A DNA stretch of 64,000 nt from Limnanthes douglasii subsp. nivea (lineage: Eukaryota > Streptophyta > Magnoliopsida > Brassicales > Limnanthaceae), in contig JAUPFV010000001.1 in assembly GCA_036936605.1 (NCBI GenBank), forward strand, positions 168,168,643 through 168,232,642, read 5' to 3'. The notes below the pieces were generated by a model, which saw only the letters and a program-made list of their open reading frames with translations, did not search any database and was not told the origin of the DNA. How positions within the stretch are numbered: position 1 is the stretch's first letter; every line of letters begins with the position of its first letter. A program made the translations under genes and the position numbers. This document shows, in pieces, positions 11,851 through 23,853 of the stretch.

Positions 11851-14800
11851 TCATGTGAATCCTATGTACTTGAAAGAAAGAGGATGATAATGCTTTAGTA
11901 AATGAATATGAAACCATGAAATGTGTATCATTATGCTCCACCATTATATGGTCGTTCTAAATTCTCTCATTTACACAGTAGAGCTTAATGTCTATATGCT
12001 TAGACTTGTTGGTGCTACCATTCCCGTAGGAGAACACGACAGCTGAACTATTATCATAATAAATAAGAAGAGGTCTTTCAATTCACTCCACTGTATGTAA
12101 AGTTGTGGGATTATTTTTTAACCATAGTTTGTGGGTTAATACAGTTTAACACGTCACGTACTCTGCTACCAGAGTCAAAGTTTGTATGAGATTATGTTTC
12201 ATACTCTTCCAAGATATAGAAATTTCCCATCATAATTAATACACATCTTGTGGTAGACATTGAGGCGGCTACTCAACATGCAAAATCTGAATCAGGATAA
12301 CATACAATATATAGGTTATTTAATCTGCTATATGTGAGTTCTAAATGTTTGGTATTCTTCTAGTACTTGATCATCATTTTAACTACATTCCAATGGGCAA
12401 CTCATGTATCTTCCCAACATCTTAAATATGAATGTTATATCTAGTCTGATACATACTTACTCATACATGAGAATACCAATGGCTGAAATATATGGTATTG
12501 TTTGCATGAACTGATTCTCCAAATCTATATAGGGGCACTAATGGATTAATAACTTTTCTCTTTTCATTATAATGGTACCCCAAGGTTTTTACTTATCCAA
12601 ACCATAGTGATGTAACATGCTATAAATGTAAGCCTCTTGGGAGAGACCCAAGATTCCCAAATGGCGGTTCCTTATAAAACATATCCCCAACACATAGGAA
12701 GCTTCCCCAAATTCTGAAATCGCAAACCCATCGACGAGACACATTCTTGAGCTAAAATATGGATTTATTTAGTTTACAGACCATCAAAATTGGGTCTCAA
12801 ACCAAAAAGTCATCAGGCTTCTTCATGCAAATTATTTTTTCAGTTTCTCCATGAAGAAACAATATCCTAACATCTATTTTGTGGAGATCGAAGTTAAAAT
12901 AAGCAACACGAGCCCTTATTTTATTAAATGAGTCATTTGATGAAACTGGATAAAAGGTTTCGGTATAATCAATCCCTTATGTTTGATTGTAACCTTTCAG
13001 TACAAAGCTAGCTTTATATTTTCCACTTTTCTTGAAGCATCACGTTTGGTTTTAAACAACCATTCATACCTTAGTGCTTTTATCCCTTCATGTAGAATGG
13101 TAAAATCTCAAATTGAATTATTATGCATCTATTTGTACTCTACATTCATTGCTTCAATCCAAAATTTAAAATTAGAACTCTTCATGATATATTCGATATG
13201 ACTGGGTCTTCTTCTATAATGTTTGAAGTACTATCATATTAACTGAGAAATACCACACAATCCTAAGATATTGGATTTTTCCTTTAGTGTTGTCCTTACG
13301 TAATACTGGCTTATTAAGTTGTTCCATTTCTTGAGGCTATTAAAGTTTTTCCATAAGAAAGAACAATCATAAGAAATGTAAATGAACTTCCTACCATACT
13401 ACTGATGATCGATAAACTAACTGTAGACGGTGCATCAATGTTGGATACTAAATGAATTGGTTTCAATATTTCTTTAAACATGATATTTTTTCTAAATCAT
13501 TCCTATAAATTATGCATCCTCAAAACATATTGTAGTTCCCGAATTAAAGATAGATTTCTTAATGAGATTGTAAATTTTGTAACCCATGGAGTGGTCTGGG
13601 TACCTTATGAAGTTGCAACTAATTATTTTAGACTCCAACTTTTTTAGATTAGGCCTCTAATGCTTTTCTTTCTACTGGACATCCCCACACATAAAAATGT
13701 TTAAAAGTAGGCTTACGCCCTCTGAATATAGTTCATGCAGTGTTTAGTTACAGTTGAATTAGGTACCCTCTTTAGAATATATACTGCAGTCTTTAGAGCT
13801 TCGTCTCTACATGGAATATGATAGAATTGTATGGCAAATCATGCTCCTAACCATATTTATTAATGTGTGGTTTTTCCGCGTGGATACACTATTCTTAGTG
13901 GGAAAAATTAACATGGTGTATTAAAGGACAATTACATAATCTTAAAGGTAGAGGACAAATGATCCATGGCGTTGTTCACTTGATCCATCATACTTACCAT
14001 AGTATTCACCATCACAGTGGGATCTAACAGTCTTAATCTGTTTTCATTGTTATAATTCATCTTAAGTCTTAAAGGACTTGGACATGTCAATGGCCTTTTC
14101 ATTCTGTAAAAGTATATATACCCATATCGCGAAACATTTGTTTATAAAAGAAATACAATATATTTGGTAATTCTAAGATGTTGTAAAGAATGGGCAGCAA
14201 ATGTCTATATGGTTTAAGTCAAGATGAATGAGAGGAAATCTTTATTGTTTGGTCTGTTTCTCTTCATTGTTTTTCTAAATTAGTTTATTCTAGGGGACCT
14301 AATAGACCTTCAACAAATATCTTGCCTATTATTTTGTTAGAGATATAACCTAAACCCTTGTGCCATAGAGAATCTGAAATTCTATAAGTTACTTTATGTG
14401 TTATATTAATTACAATTTGATAATAAGGAATATTATCTAATCTATACAAGTTATCATTACATTAAAGAACAACATAGCCAACTAGCGATTCTCATAAACA
14501 ATATGAAGTTTTTCATTACCAAAAGAAAAATAATAATTGCATTCATCCAACAATGAAACAACAAGTAAATGTTTCCTAAATGAGAGAACATACAAAACAT
14601 CATTTAATAACAAAACATATCTAGAACTTAAACAAAAATTAAATTGACATTTCGCTTCAATTGGCAAAGCTACACCATCCGTAGTATAAATCTGAATCTC
14701 CCCACCACTAAGATGCCTGCTTTCTCTTAAACCCATCAAAAAATACATATGTGAATTATTGCGGCTATATCAACCCATCGCGTGTCCATTGACACTGGAA

Positions 14801-15500
14801 GTAATTAAATTCTGAAGTTATAACAGAATAAAGTTTACCTTTCTTTGCCAAAAAAACCTTTAACTTGGGGAAATCTCTCTTCCATAGATCTGTTCTCTTA
14901 CAATATAGACATAGATGAATGCTTCTTTTTGTTTAAAGGTATACTCATGCTGACATCAACCATATCTTCCTCCAAATCCCCTTGCTCGGAATATTTTTCT
15001 CCCCATTGACAGATGAACAATTAGAGGTTTCATATCCCATTTTTTCTTAAAGAAATGATAGGTCGTCTTAAGGAATCTAACTTTTGCAAGGAGGGATAGG
15101 AAACTATATGCCATTAAAGCAGTCTCAAAAAGCTCAACATATGAGGCGTTAAGTTTCTAATGAATATTAGATATCCCAAAGATGTTCTCTCTAATTTTTA
15201 TGACCTTTGTACTTCATAATAGAGATCTTCACAATCATATTCTTCATTTCAACTTGAAATGACTGAACAAAACTCTTCTCAAGGTGGGAAAACATATCCT
15301 TGACCAATAATATGTCAATGGTATGGGAACCTAAGAATTCTTAGGGACTACACTCTAGAAGACATAAACATAGTTAGAACACTAATACCGCTCAAACCGC
15401 CTATTCTCATCAGGAGTGCTCTTTTCTATAAGAGTAGGTGGTTGATCCTATCTAAACTAGTGGTAATGTCATTGATCGCCAACAAGAGTAATATTTATTG
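11850..15500 (-). pseudogene. Copia-1: decayed Ty1/copia gag-pol
   Basis: Minus-strand translation gives copia blocks in the order gag, protease, integrase, RT, RNase H from right to left. A degenerate zinc-knuckle region lies near 14900. The post-protease block runs 14748-14482, open for 88 codons, with VLLLNDVLYVLSF. The late integrase block with NMVRSMI-like sequence and a degenerate ILNRVP lies near 13880-13750. The RT entry block (WLFKTKRDASRKVE) lies near 13080-13000. RNase H lies near 12110-11990 with YYDNSAVV and SKHIDIKLY. Stops and frameshifts are frequent. No LTR pair was resolved. Confidence 0.8.
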
Positions 15501-16080
15501 TTTTCATTCCTTAAATTCCTCTCACCACAATGGGTACCTGAAGATAATTTCTCAATTAGTTGTCATTTGATGAATAATAATAAAAATACTAAATTAGTGA
15601 AACAATTCTGAATTTTTACCAGAGTTATCTGACACATAGTAAAGTTTATCATGCTAAGGCTATGGTATACGTTAACACGCTATTCATTACCTTTAGATTA
15701 AGTACCTTAAGGTTAGACAGGGTAAGTTCTAGGTTATATCGCAAAATCATCCAATTATTTCGTGAGGGTTGTACATGACTGATTCATGGTAACTGAACAA
15801 ACCTTTCAATACTAAAAAACTGGTTATTCATGAGTATGATATGTGTGAATGCAACCACTGCATCATGAAATATATCCTCATCATCGGTAAATATGAGTGG
15901 TAGTATTTCTTGAGGTTGACCTACACACAATAACGGTTCCCTAAGGTATGAGGACTCAAACTCACTTACTTTCATGAATTGCCTGAAATTTCTCATGCAT
16001 GTAGGATACCAGGTCACGCAATCAGTCATAAAGAATGGGAATCCAAATGCTCATATTGTAATGCATGTTGATGCGACTGA
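15500..16080. other. Unassigned stretch between Copia-1 and Copia-2
   Basis: Short open stretches exist on the minus strand (15784-16029) but match no family I recognise. The stretch may contain the Copia-1 leader or LTR, or upstream Copia-2 sequence. Confidence 0.3.
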
Positions 16081-17139
16081 ATCTATATCTCACCAGATAA
16101 GACCTAAACTCTTTACAATTTAATAGAGTTGTTAAGATGGTCAGATGAGAGAGCAATATGGACTTGGAAGTTATTAACTGTGAGGGATAGATCATAGAGA
16201 CCAATAAAACAACTGAGAAGTATGGTTCTTCCAATGTAATTGGTTATGCTTTATCTATGGAAATTCAGAAGATTTTCATGAACCCAAAACATATCACGAT
16301 GTTATTAATAGAAATGATAAAGAGAAGTGGCTTATGACCATGAAATAAGAAGTTATATGTCTCAAGAAAATGAAAACATGGATTTTTATGAAGCATCCAA
16401 ATGGTAAAAATATTGTTGGGAGTAAATGAATATTAAAGAGGAATCCATTTATTCATGGTTTTGAGTTACCTATATACAAGTCTAGGCTCGTGACTAAGGG
16501 CTTTACGTAAAATATTATTGTCGGTTATGAAACAAATCTACATCACGGTTTTGCTGTCAATTGTTGCTAGATTTGATCTTGAGCTTGATAAAATGAATGT
16601 CATTATTTCCTTTCTGCATTATGATCTTGGAGATATAATTTAATGTGTTAACCAACCTTCGGTCATCGTATAAGAAGTATATGATTGTAATACCATATGA
16701 CAATGTTATTGGTAGCATTATGTATGTTATGACTGGAACAAGACCCAATCTTGCATATGCCGTAAGTATTTTGAGCATATTCATGTAAAATCCGAGAAAG
16801 CTGCACTAGCGTGGACTCAAGTGACTAATGAGATACTTGAAGGGATTGATTTCTTCAGGGTTTTATTACAATTAGAAAGATATGAGTGATATAGTGCTGG
16901 TAGGGTATGTGGACCCGGATTATACAGCCTTTCTAGATACAAAGAAGTCTACGGTAATATATTTAATCTGCTTGGAGGAGTGTTTAGCTGAAAGTCTTGT
17001 ATAGAGAAGGTCGTCGCGATGTAGTCTAAGAAATCCAAGTATATGACTATTATGGAAGCCATAAAATAATAGTTATTTGGTTGAAGGCATTGTTGAGTGA
17101 ACTCATTAGTGAGGAGCAATATATGGTTTTGTTCAGTAA

Positions 17140-17144
17140 TAAAA
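17140..17144. repeat. Copia-3 target-site duplication TAAAA, left copy (right copy 21769-21773)
   Basis: TAAAA precedes the 5' LTR and follows the 3' LTR. Removing Copia-3 with one copy rejoins Copia-2 RNase H in frame (Ser-Asn-Lys-Thr-Ser). Confidence 0.9.
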
Positions 17145-17406
17145 TGTTAGAGTGTGAGGATTAGAATAAAATGTATATGAGCCAGAGTTTTTTTCTGCCA
17201 CACTATATATATACACTGTAATAGTGATATACCTAGATAGGTTAGTTGGTTTATATGTTGAAAGGGTGAATATGTGAGAGACACGTCTACTCAATATTTT
17301 CTTTGTGGTTCTCAATTATTCACTAAATGATATTTTCCTACTCAACATCTTCATATCTTACTGTCATTTGTTTAATACATATAACTCATTCACAATTCTC
17401 TTAACA
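17145..17406 (+). repeat. Copia-3 5' LTR
   Basis: The LTR begins TGTTAGAGTG and ends CTCTTAACA. A TATATATATA stretch near 17204-17216 may be its TATA box. It pairs with 21512-21768. Confidence 0.9.
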
Positions 17407-17420
17407 TGGTATTAGAGCCA
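17407..17420 (+). other. Copia-3 primer-binding site
   Basis: TGGTATTAGAGCCA directly follows the LTR. It matches the initiator-methionine tRNA 3' end complement (TGGTATCAGAGC) used by plant copia elements, with one change. Confidence 0.85.
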
Positions 17421-17455
17421 TATCCTCCACACCCTAGCTCCATACTTTTCCTCTT

Positions 17456-17830
17456 GCGTCGACGTGTTTCCGGCATACTCTTCATCAGTCGACGTTTATC
17501 CGGTCTTTGTTCTCTCAAGACTAACGTGTGCCTGGTATTTTTATTTTTGCACCGACATATTTCCGGTGTAGTATTCATCACCCGTCATGTTTCCGACCTT
17601 TGTTCTCTCGAGATTGACGTATTTCCAGTTTTTTCCCTTTGCGCCAACGTGTTTCCGACATAGTCTTCATCAACCAATGTTTTCTGGTTTTTTCGCTTTG
17701 CGCCGACGTGTTTCCGGCATAGTCTTCATCAACTGACGTTTATTCGGCCTTTGTTCTCTTGAGACCGACGTATTTCCAGTCTTTTTCCTCTTGCGTTGAC
17801 GTATTACCAGTGTAGTATATTTTATATTCT
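17456..17830 (+). repeat. Tandem repeat in the Copia-3 leader (about 93-bp units of three sub-units)
   Basis: Starts recur at 17456, 17549, 17641, 17700 and 17793, so spacings are 93, 92, 59 and 93. Each full unit contains three sub-units of about 31 bases built on GACGTGTTTCCGG. The third unit lacks one sub-unit. The array lies between the primer site and gag, and any ORF through it is a by-product of the repeat. Confidence 0.85.
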
Positions 17831-17879
17831 CACTACCAATGTTTTTCTCGTAGTTTTTTAAGGCCCTTGATGGCATTTG

Positions 17880-18300
17880 CGGTTCAGTCTACTCCTTCAG
17901 GTACTTTTTTGTTTGCCCCACGTTATTCTCAGCTTCTGTACTTATTGTCACAAAATTGGTAATGAGGAATCCAATTGCTATGCCAAACATGGGTATCCTG
18001 CAAGCTGAGTGAAACGTTCGGGCGCTACACCACCTTACGGACGTAGAGAAGGAGGTCCACGCGGACCGCCAGGCGGCGTAGCGCTCCAAGGCCGCGCAAC
18101 ACGATGGTAAGGACAACCATCATGGGTCCGTCGACTACGGCTATTACCGAGTTATCTGCTAACGAGGCTTCTCGTCTTTCTAGTCAGTTGCAGCAGTTGT
18201 TTTCCCTTCTTTCAGCAGACAAAGTTTCCCAGACTAATGAGCTTCTGATTAAGGAGTTGTTCAGTACCCCTTAGATTATTGATACTAGGGCTTTTAATCA
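17880..18300 (+). pseudogene. Copia-3 gag C-terminal remnant with zinc knuckle
   Basis: Near 17935-17995 the + strand reads a CTYCHKIG block followed by NCYAKHGYP, which is the copia nucleocapsid knuckle C-x2-C-x4-H-x4-C. The histidine is replaced by asparagine, so zinc binding would be lost. Upstream gag is largely missing or replaced by the repeat array, and stops follow. Confidence 0.65.
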
Positions 18301-21300
18301 CACAACGTGTGACATCTCTCTATTGCAAAATATTATTGGTATGCCAGTCTGTGTAGTATATTTGCCCGATGATTCTCAGGTTACTATTACACATTGTGGT
18401 AGTGTGCGCTTTTCTTGTAAGTTGCCTTTGCAAAATGTATTTTTGGTTCCCAAACTTACCTATAATATGTTTTTAATATCCCACTTGATTGATGATCTCG
18501 AATTTATTGTTTGTTGTCTAAAGTTTGGTTGTGTTATTCATGACCTATAATTAGGGAATTTTAATTGACTAGGTGAGCGTAAAGGTGGAATGTACTATTT
18601 CAGTGGTGTTGAGAAAACCGAAGTTTGTAGTGTTGTAGTAGTTGATAGTGATGCTGAGTTGTGGCACCGTAGGTTGGAATATCCTTCACATAAGATAGTC
18701 AAGTATTTACCTTTTGTTTCTAGCATTGGTAATATGAGTGTAGCTCACTCGTGTGATGTTTCTTTCCGTGCTAAACATACTCGTGAGTGCTTTTCTGTCA
18801 GAGATTCTAAAGCGATTGTTTGCTATAAATTAATTCTTTGTGATTAATGAGGTCCTTAACATACTTTGTCCTCATGTGGTGCGTGTTATTTTCTCACTAT
18901 TGCTGATTATTACTCCCGTGTTGTATGGATTTATTTGTTGGATGAGAAAAAAAAAATAACTTCCATGTTTTTATATTTTATCGCAATGGCTAAGATACAA
19001 TTTAATGGAGTTGTTAAGACAGTACGCAGTGATAACGAAACTGAATTTTTCTCTGTGCATCATGCTTTTGATGAGTTTGGTATTGTTTTTCAATCTTCAT
19101 GTGTGGGTACTCCTCAGCAGAAAGGTAGGTTCGAACAAAAACATAGACTTATTTTGAATGTTTCCCATTCTCTCAGGTTTCAGGGTAAATTACCTGTTAA
19201 ATTTTGGGGGAAATATATTTTGACTACCGGGTGTTTGATTAATATAACTCCTTCTCAATTTTTGGGTTCCAAGGCTCCATTGGAGATGTTTTTTTATGTG
19301 TCTCCTCTTTTCTCTAAGCTTCGTGTGTTTGGGTCTCTGTGTTATGTATATGATTAAAGGTCTAAGGGTGACAAGTTTTCAAGTTGTAGTCGTCGCTATG
19401 TTTTTGTGGGCTTACCCGTATTGCAAGAAATATGTATATGACTTTGAGAGTCAAGATTTTTTTCCCGTGATGTGAAATGTTTTGAATATATATTTATATT
19501 TCCATATGTTACTATGCTCTCTGACTTGGCTTGTCTTGAGATCGGGAACACTACACCTCTTACTACTGCTCCAGATTTTTGGGAGGAAGTTGAGAAAGCC
19601 TCACCGATCGAAGATCGGGAGTCACAACATGGTGGCTTCCTTGTGGTAGTGCCACTCGTGGAGGTTTCCGAGGTTGGTGATGCTCAATCTCCGCCTCCGG
19701 TTGGTGGCAACGGTGTCTCAGGTCCACCAGTAGTTTTGGATGTTGTTTCAGATACTCCAGGCATTTTTTCATATCTTGGACGGGTCAAGCGTAGTAAAAT
19801 TCCTTCTACTCGTTTGAAGGATTTTACGCTGACTACAGTAATACATTCAGTGCCATCTGCTCCTCATTCTCCCGGTTCTAGTCCATCTCCTACTCTGTAT
19901 GCCTTATCCTCTCACTCATTATATAGATATTTCTTGTTTCTCGTTGGCACATCACCTGTTTCTTGCATATATTACCTCTATGGATGAACCTAATTCATTC
20001 CGAGAGGTTATTCGACACCCTGGTTGGAGAGAGGCAATGCAATAGGATATTTAGACACTAGAGGATAATGATACTTGGACCTTGGCACATCTACCTCCAG
20101 GGAAGAAAAATTTGGGAGTCAATGGATTTATAAATTAAATATCATGTTGATGATAGAGTAGAGCCCCTAAAAGCTCGTTTTGTCGTGTTTGGTAATCACC
20201 AAGTAGAAATGGGTTGATTATACATAGACCGTTGCCCCTGTTGACAAGATGGTTACTGTACGTCTTTTCTTGGCGGTTGTAGCCACTCATAATTGGGAGT
20301 TACATCAGATGGATGTAGATAATGCCTTTTTGCATTATGATCTGGATGAGGAGGTTTACATGAAAATTTATCGAAGTTTTGAAAGAGGGCGTTAAGGATA
20401 GGTCTCTCACCTTCGTAAATCGTTGTATGGCCTGAAGCAGGAACCTTAGTGTTGCTTTTCCAAGTTAGTGGCTGCATTGAAGAGGTACGGGTTTGTTCAT
20501 TCCTATTCAGATTATTCTTTATTCTCTTATTCTACGAGTGGTTGTCGTACGTATATTTTGGTGTAGGTTGATGATCTTATTCTATCTGAGAATCACCCTG
20601 GTGCATTGGTGGATTTTAATAAATACTTGAGCATTTGTTTTCATATGAATAACTTAGGTCATCTCAAATATTTTCTTGGAGTTGAAGTAGCACGGAGTCC
20701 CACGGGTATCGTTCTTTGCCAACGTAAATATACTCTGGATATTATTTCAAAGAGAGGTTTATTTGGCAGCAAGCCTGCATTATTTTCCATGGAATAAAAA
20801 CACCAGCTCGGTAAGAGCGAGTCGGTAATACTCATTGACGTGTCTGCGTACCGCAGGTTGGTGGACAAACTGATTTATCTGTAGTTTACACGGTTATATA
20901 TCTTTTTTCGGTATATATTTTATCTCAGTTTCTACAGAAACCACATGAGGATCATTGGCATGCTACATTACGAGTTGTTCATTATCTGAAAGGGAGCTCA
21001 GGTCAGGAAATTCTTCAGGCGAGTAGTTGTCATATCACTCTGACAGGTTGGTGTGATTCAGATCGGGCTGGATGTCTTAAGACCCGGTGTAGTGTGAGTG
21101 GTTGAATGGTTTTCTTGGGTGATTCCCCTATTTCTTGGAAGACTAAGAAGCATTGTGTTGTTGAATTATCTTTCGTTGAAGCAAAGTACCGGTCTATGAC
21201 AAGATTGTAGTGGTTTCACGATTTTCTCAAGGATTTTGGGGTCTCACACTCAAGGCCTATGCAAGTTTTATGTGATAGTCAGTCTGCTTTACATTTTGGC

Positions 21301-21480
21301 AACAATCCTGTGTTCCATTAACGTTCAAAGAATATAGAAGTAGATTTTCATTTTCTACGGGATGCGATACTTGATGGGGTTATTTGCGCATATCACGTGC
21401 CCACTCAGACTCGACGTGCAGACATCTTTACCAAAGCATTAGGAAAGCAGTAGTTTGCATTTTTTTTGGCAAGTTGCGCA
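18270..21480 (+). pseudogene. Copia-3 pol remnant: protease, integrase, RT, RNase H
   Basis: The protease active site near 18276 reads DTRAF where DTGAS is expected. The post-protease domain is open at 18323-18550. The integrase zinc region starts LWHRRLEYPSH near 18660 and the core is open at 18866-19357 (ADYYSR, VRSDNETEF, GTPQQKGRFEQ). Its third catalytic acid is within RFEQ, and Asn is replaced by Lys in the QQNG block. The linker and RT follow to about 20800, with LVQVDDLIL broken by a stop near 20565 and a LKYFLGVE block. RNase H is decayed. Many stops and several frameshifts are present. Confidence 0.85.
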
Positions 21481-21511
21481 TTCATAATCTCCATGCTCCA
21501 ACTTGAGAGGG

Positions 21512-21768
21512 TGTTAAAGTGTCATAATAAAATGTATATGGGATAGGGTTTACTTTCTACCACACTATATACATACACTGTAATAGTGATATGCCTAGAT
21601 AGGTTATTTGGTTTACGTGTTGAAAGGGTGAAGATGTGAGAGACACATTCACCCAATATTTTCTTTGTGCTTTTGGATTATTCAGTGAATGATATTTTCC
21701 TACTCAACATCTTCATATCCTACTGTCATGTGTTCCATACATATAACACATTCATAATTCTCTTAACA
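21512..21768 (+). repeat. Copia-3 3' LTR
   Basis: The LTR begins TGTTAAAGTG after the purine tract TTGAGAGGG (21503-21511) and ends CTCTTAACA before the TAAAA duplication. Confidence 0.9.
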
Positions 21769-23014
21769 TAAAACTAGTGTTTTTCATTTAATGAAGAATT
21801 TGAAGTTTCATTAGAAAGCTAAACATATAAATATCAAGTTGCACTTCATTCAAGACGTGATGGAGAATGAGAAAGTGAATGAGGTTAAGATTGATAGCGA
21901 GAAAATTCCTTTAGATGATCTAACCAAAGTATTGCAAATTTTAAAGCTCACAAACTGCATAGACTCGTACAAGTCGGGGATGCAGGTGAGTTGATCTCTA
22001 AAAAGTAGAATATTAGATGCAACAGATGACGACAATACTATAATCATAAGTGGAGAATTGTTAGGTGTAGGATATAAGTAACTTGTCAACAACTGTACTG
22101 CCGAAGGACTACATGATCATAGTTGGATGTGACGTGCATGTATAGGCAAGAACTATTGAAACTCTCTAGGTGAAGCTTGAGCCATAAATTAGATTCATGG
22201 ATGCCCGATGATCCTAAGGGATGAGACAAGCTATCAAACTCTGGTAACCTTTGTATCAAAGGAGATATGTGTTGAGACAAAGCAAGATGGTCTCAAGCCA
22301 GCTTATCTGAAGCACCACTCTGTTCCAAAGTGAGCTTGACCCTATCACAACAGTTGGACTGAAGTAGCATATTATTTTTGTTAAGTCTCCTATGTTAAAT
22401 GGGTCTCATATTTTTGTATTCTTATATTTATTAGATTTTCTATATTAATTGAGTCTTCTATATTAATTAGGATTGTTTATTTATGAGGTTTTATATTAAT
22501 GTCTAAAGAGTTATTCTAGTTGTTTATTAGTGAGCTTTAATGTGGAGCATATGATGAAGAATTAAAGGTTTTCTCTAAACCTACAAATAATAAAATATAT
22601 TTTTATGCAATGTACGATGTGATGAGACAATGAATTTTGTGAGAAAAATATTTCCTAAAAGTGAAATAACTCTAGGTCTTTTTAAAGATAACTGAGTTGA
22701 GAGATAAACGTTGAAGGGAAGATTATGTTAATCACATTATATTTTGTTATATAGAGCGATTGAGTCCTTTTTATATAAGAGTATTTCTATACGCTACTAA
22801 TTTATAAAAAAATTGCCCTTGCTAGTGGATGTATGACTTCTTCATTATCCAAACCACGTTAGATATGTTTTTGTGTGCTTAGTTTTATTGTCTTTTATTT
22901 TATTTGATGTGCGTCTTGAACATGATGTGATGGTTTCCCCAACAAAATGAATAAACTAACACTTATTGTTGTCTTCTTCTTTTTTTATTCCAAAAGACAA
23001 TAGATCTTATACTT

Positions 23015-23160
23015 TTTTATTTTTAATTATTCTATATGTTTAGTTGTAAACATAGTTTTTTATCTTAGAGATTTTTAATTATTTTTTTGTTATTTATTTG
23101 ATTATTGAGTTTTGATTTAAAATATTTTTTAGTTATTAATCAAACTAAAAAATAAAATAG

Positions 23161-23222
<62 letters not shown>

Positions 23223-23853
23223 AATATTCGTTAATCAAGATCTAATTTGAAATAAAATCTGATAAAATAACAAATAACCAATCTAATGCATATGGTATCC
23301 CCAATTTTATATATATTTAATAATAGCTAAAAATATGGAATGCTTGAAATATTTTATATTAGTTTTTTTTAATTGAAAGTGGATTAGGTTACGATTGTAA
23401 GACCAATGTCTTTATGCTTACGCAAATCCAATTAGAATGAAATCACTCGTATTTATATTAGTTATATGTTAATTAAATTTTAATTATGAATATTAGTTAG
23501 TGTATTGAATATTTGACTAAATATTAAATTTGGGAGATTAATTATATAACTATATAGTTTGCACCGATTCATATGATTATAGTTTTTGTAAATTATTTTA
23601 ATATCATGATGATTTATTTTTCATGAATGATGTGTGGATTTATATGTTTAGGTCAAATAATCAACATTTTTTAGGTTTTTTGATAATATGTGAAAGTCAA
23701 CAAATCATTAAAATTTTAAATTGAGACGAAAAATGCAGTTTCTAAACGAAAGTGAAAAATACAAACACAAGAGATAAAAATTATGAATGCAGCTAAACCA
23801 AGATAAAAAAAACTATGTTTACAACTAAACATATAGAATAATTAAAAATAAAA
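23015..23853. repeat. Inverted repeat, arms about 52-54 bp, spacer 733 bp
   Basis: The left arm 23015-23066 is the reverse complement of the right arm 23800-23853, with the only difference two extra A residues in the right arm. Similarity stops at both arm borders. The spacer includes the (AT)n tract. No gene or target duplication was recognised, so it may be a decayed foldback element or an inverted duplication. Confidence 0.8.
23167..23217. repeat. (AT)n microsatellite
   Basis: An uninterrupted AT dinucleotide tract of about 50 bases. It lies inside the spacer of the inverted repeat. Confidence 0.95.

Larger units (their letters stand above)
17145..21768 (+). mobile_element. Copia-3: full-length but dead Ty1/copia retrotransposon
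   Basis: The element is 4.6 kb, with LTRs of 262 and 257 bp that begin TGTTA and end TTAACA, a TGGTATTAGAGCC primer site, a purine tract before the 3' LTR and a perfect TAAAA duplication. Protein order is gag, protease, integrase, RT, RNase H, as in copia. The last codons before the 3' LTR resemble the HAPT stop typical of a common plant copia group. Roughly a tenth of LTR positions differ and pol has many stops, so the element is old. Confidence 0.92.
16080..22060 (+). mobile_element. Copia-2: decayed Ty1/copia element, split by Copia-3
   Basis: Two pieces, about 16080-17144 and 21774-22060, flank the complete Copia-3. The left piece carries the RT entry region (EPKTYHDVI near 16280, GKNIVGSK near 16400), a FLHYDL block near 16610, TGTRPNLAYAV near 16735-16770, and RNase H up to VLFSNK at 17144. 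The right piece resumes with TSVFHLMKN and KHINIKLHFI and ends after PLDDLTKV near 21930. Only the RT-RNase H part is recognisable. Gag, protease and integrase were not found upstream, and LTRs were not resolved. Confidence 0.8.

Noticed and set aside
17406..17663. + strand ORF through the Copia-3 leader
   Set aside because: It is produced by the tandem repeat. Its amino-acid repeats follow the DNA period and it lacks any gag motif.
17456..17830. Regular repeat spacing resembling a CRISPR array
   Set aside because: Units are contiguous and similar throughout with no unique spacers, and the DNA is plant nuclear.
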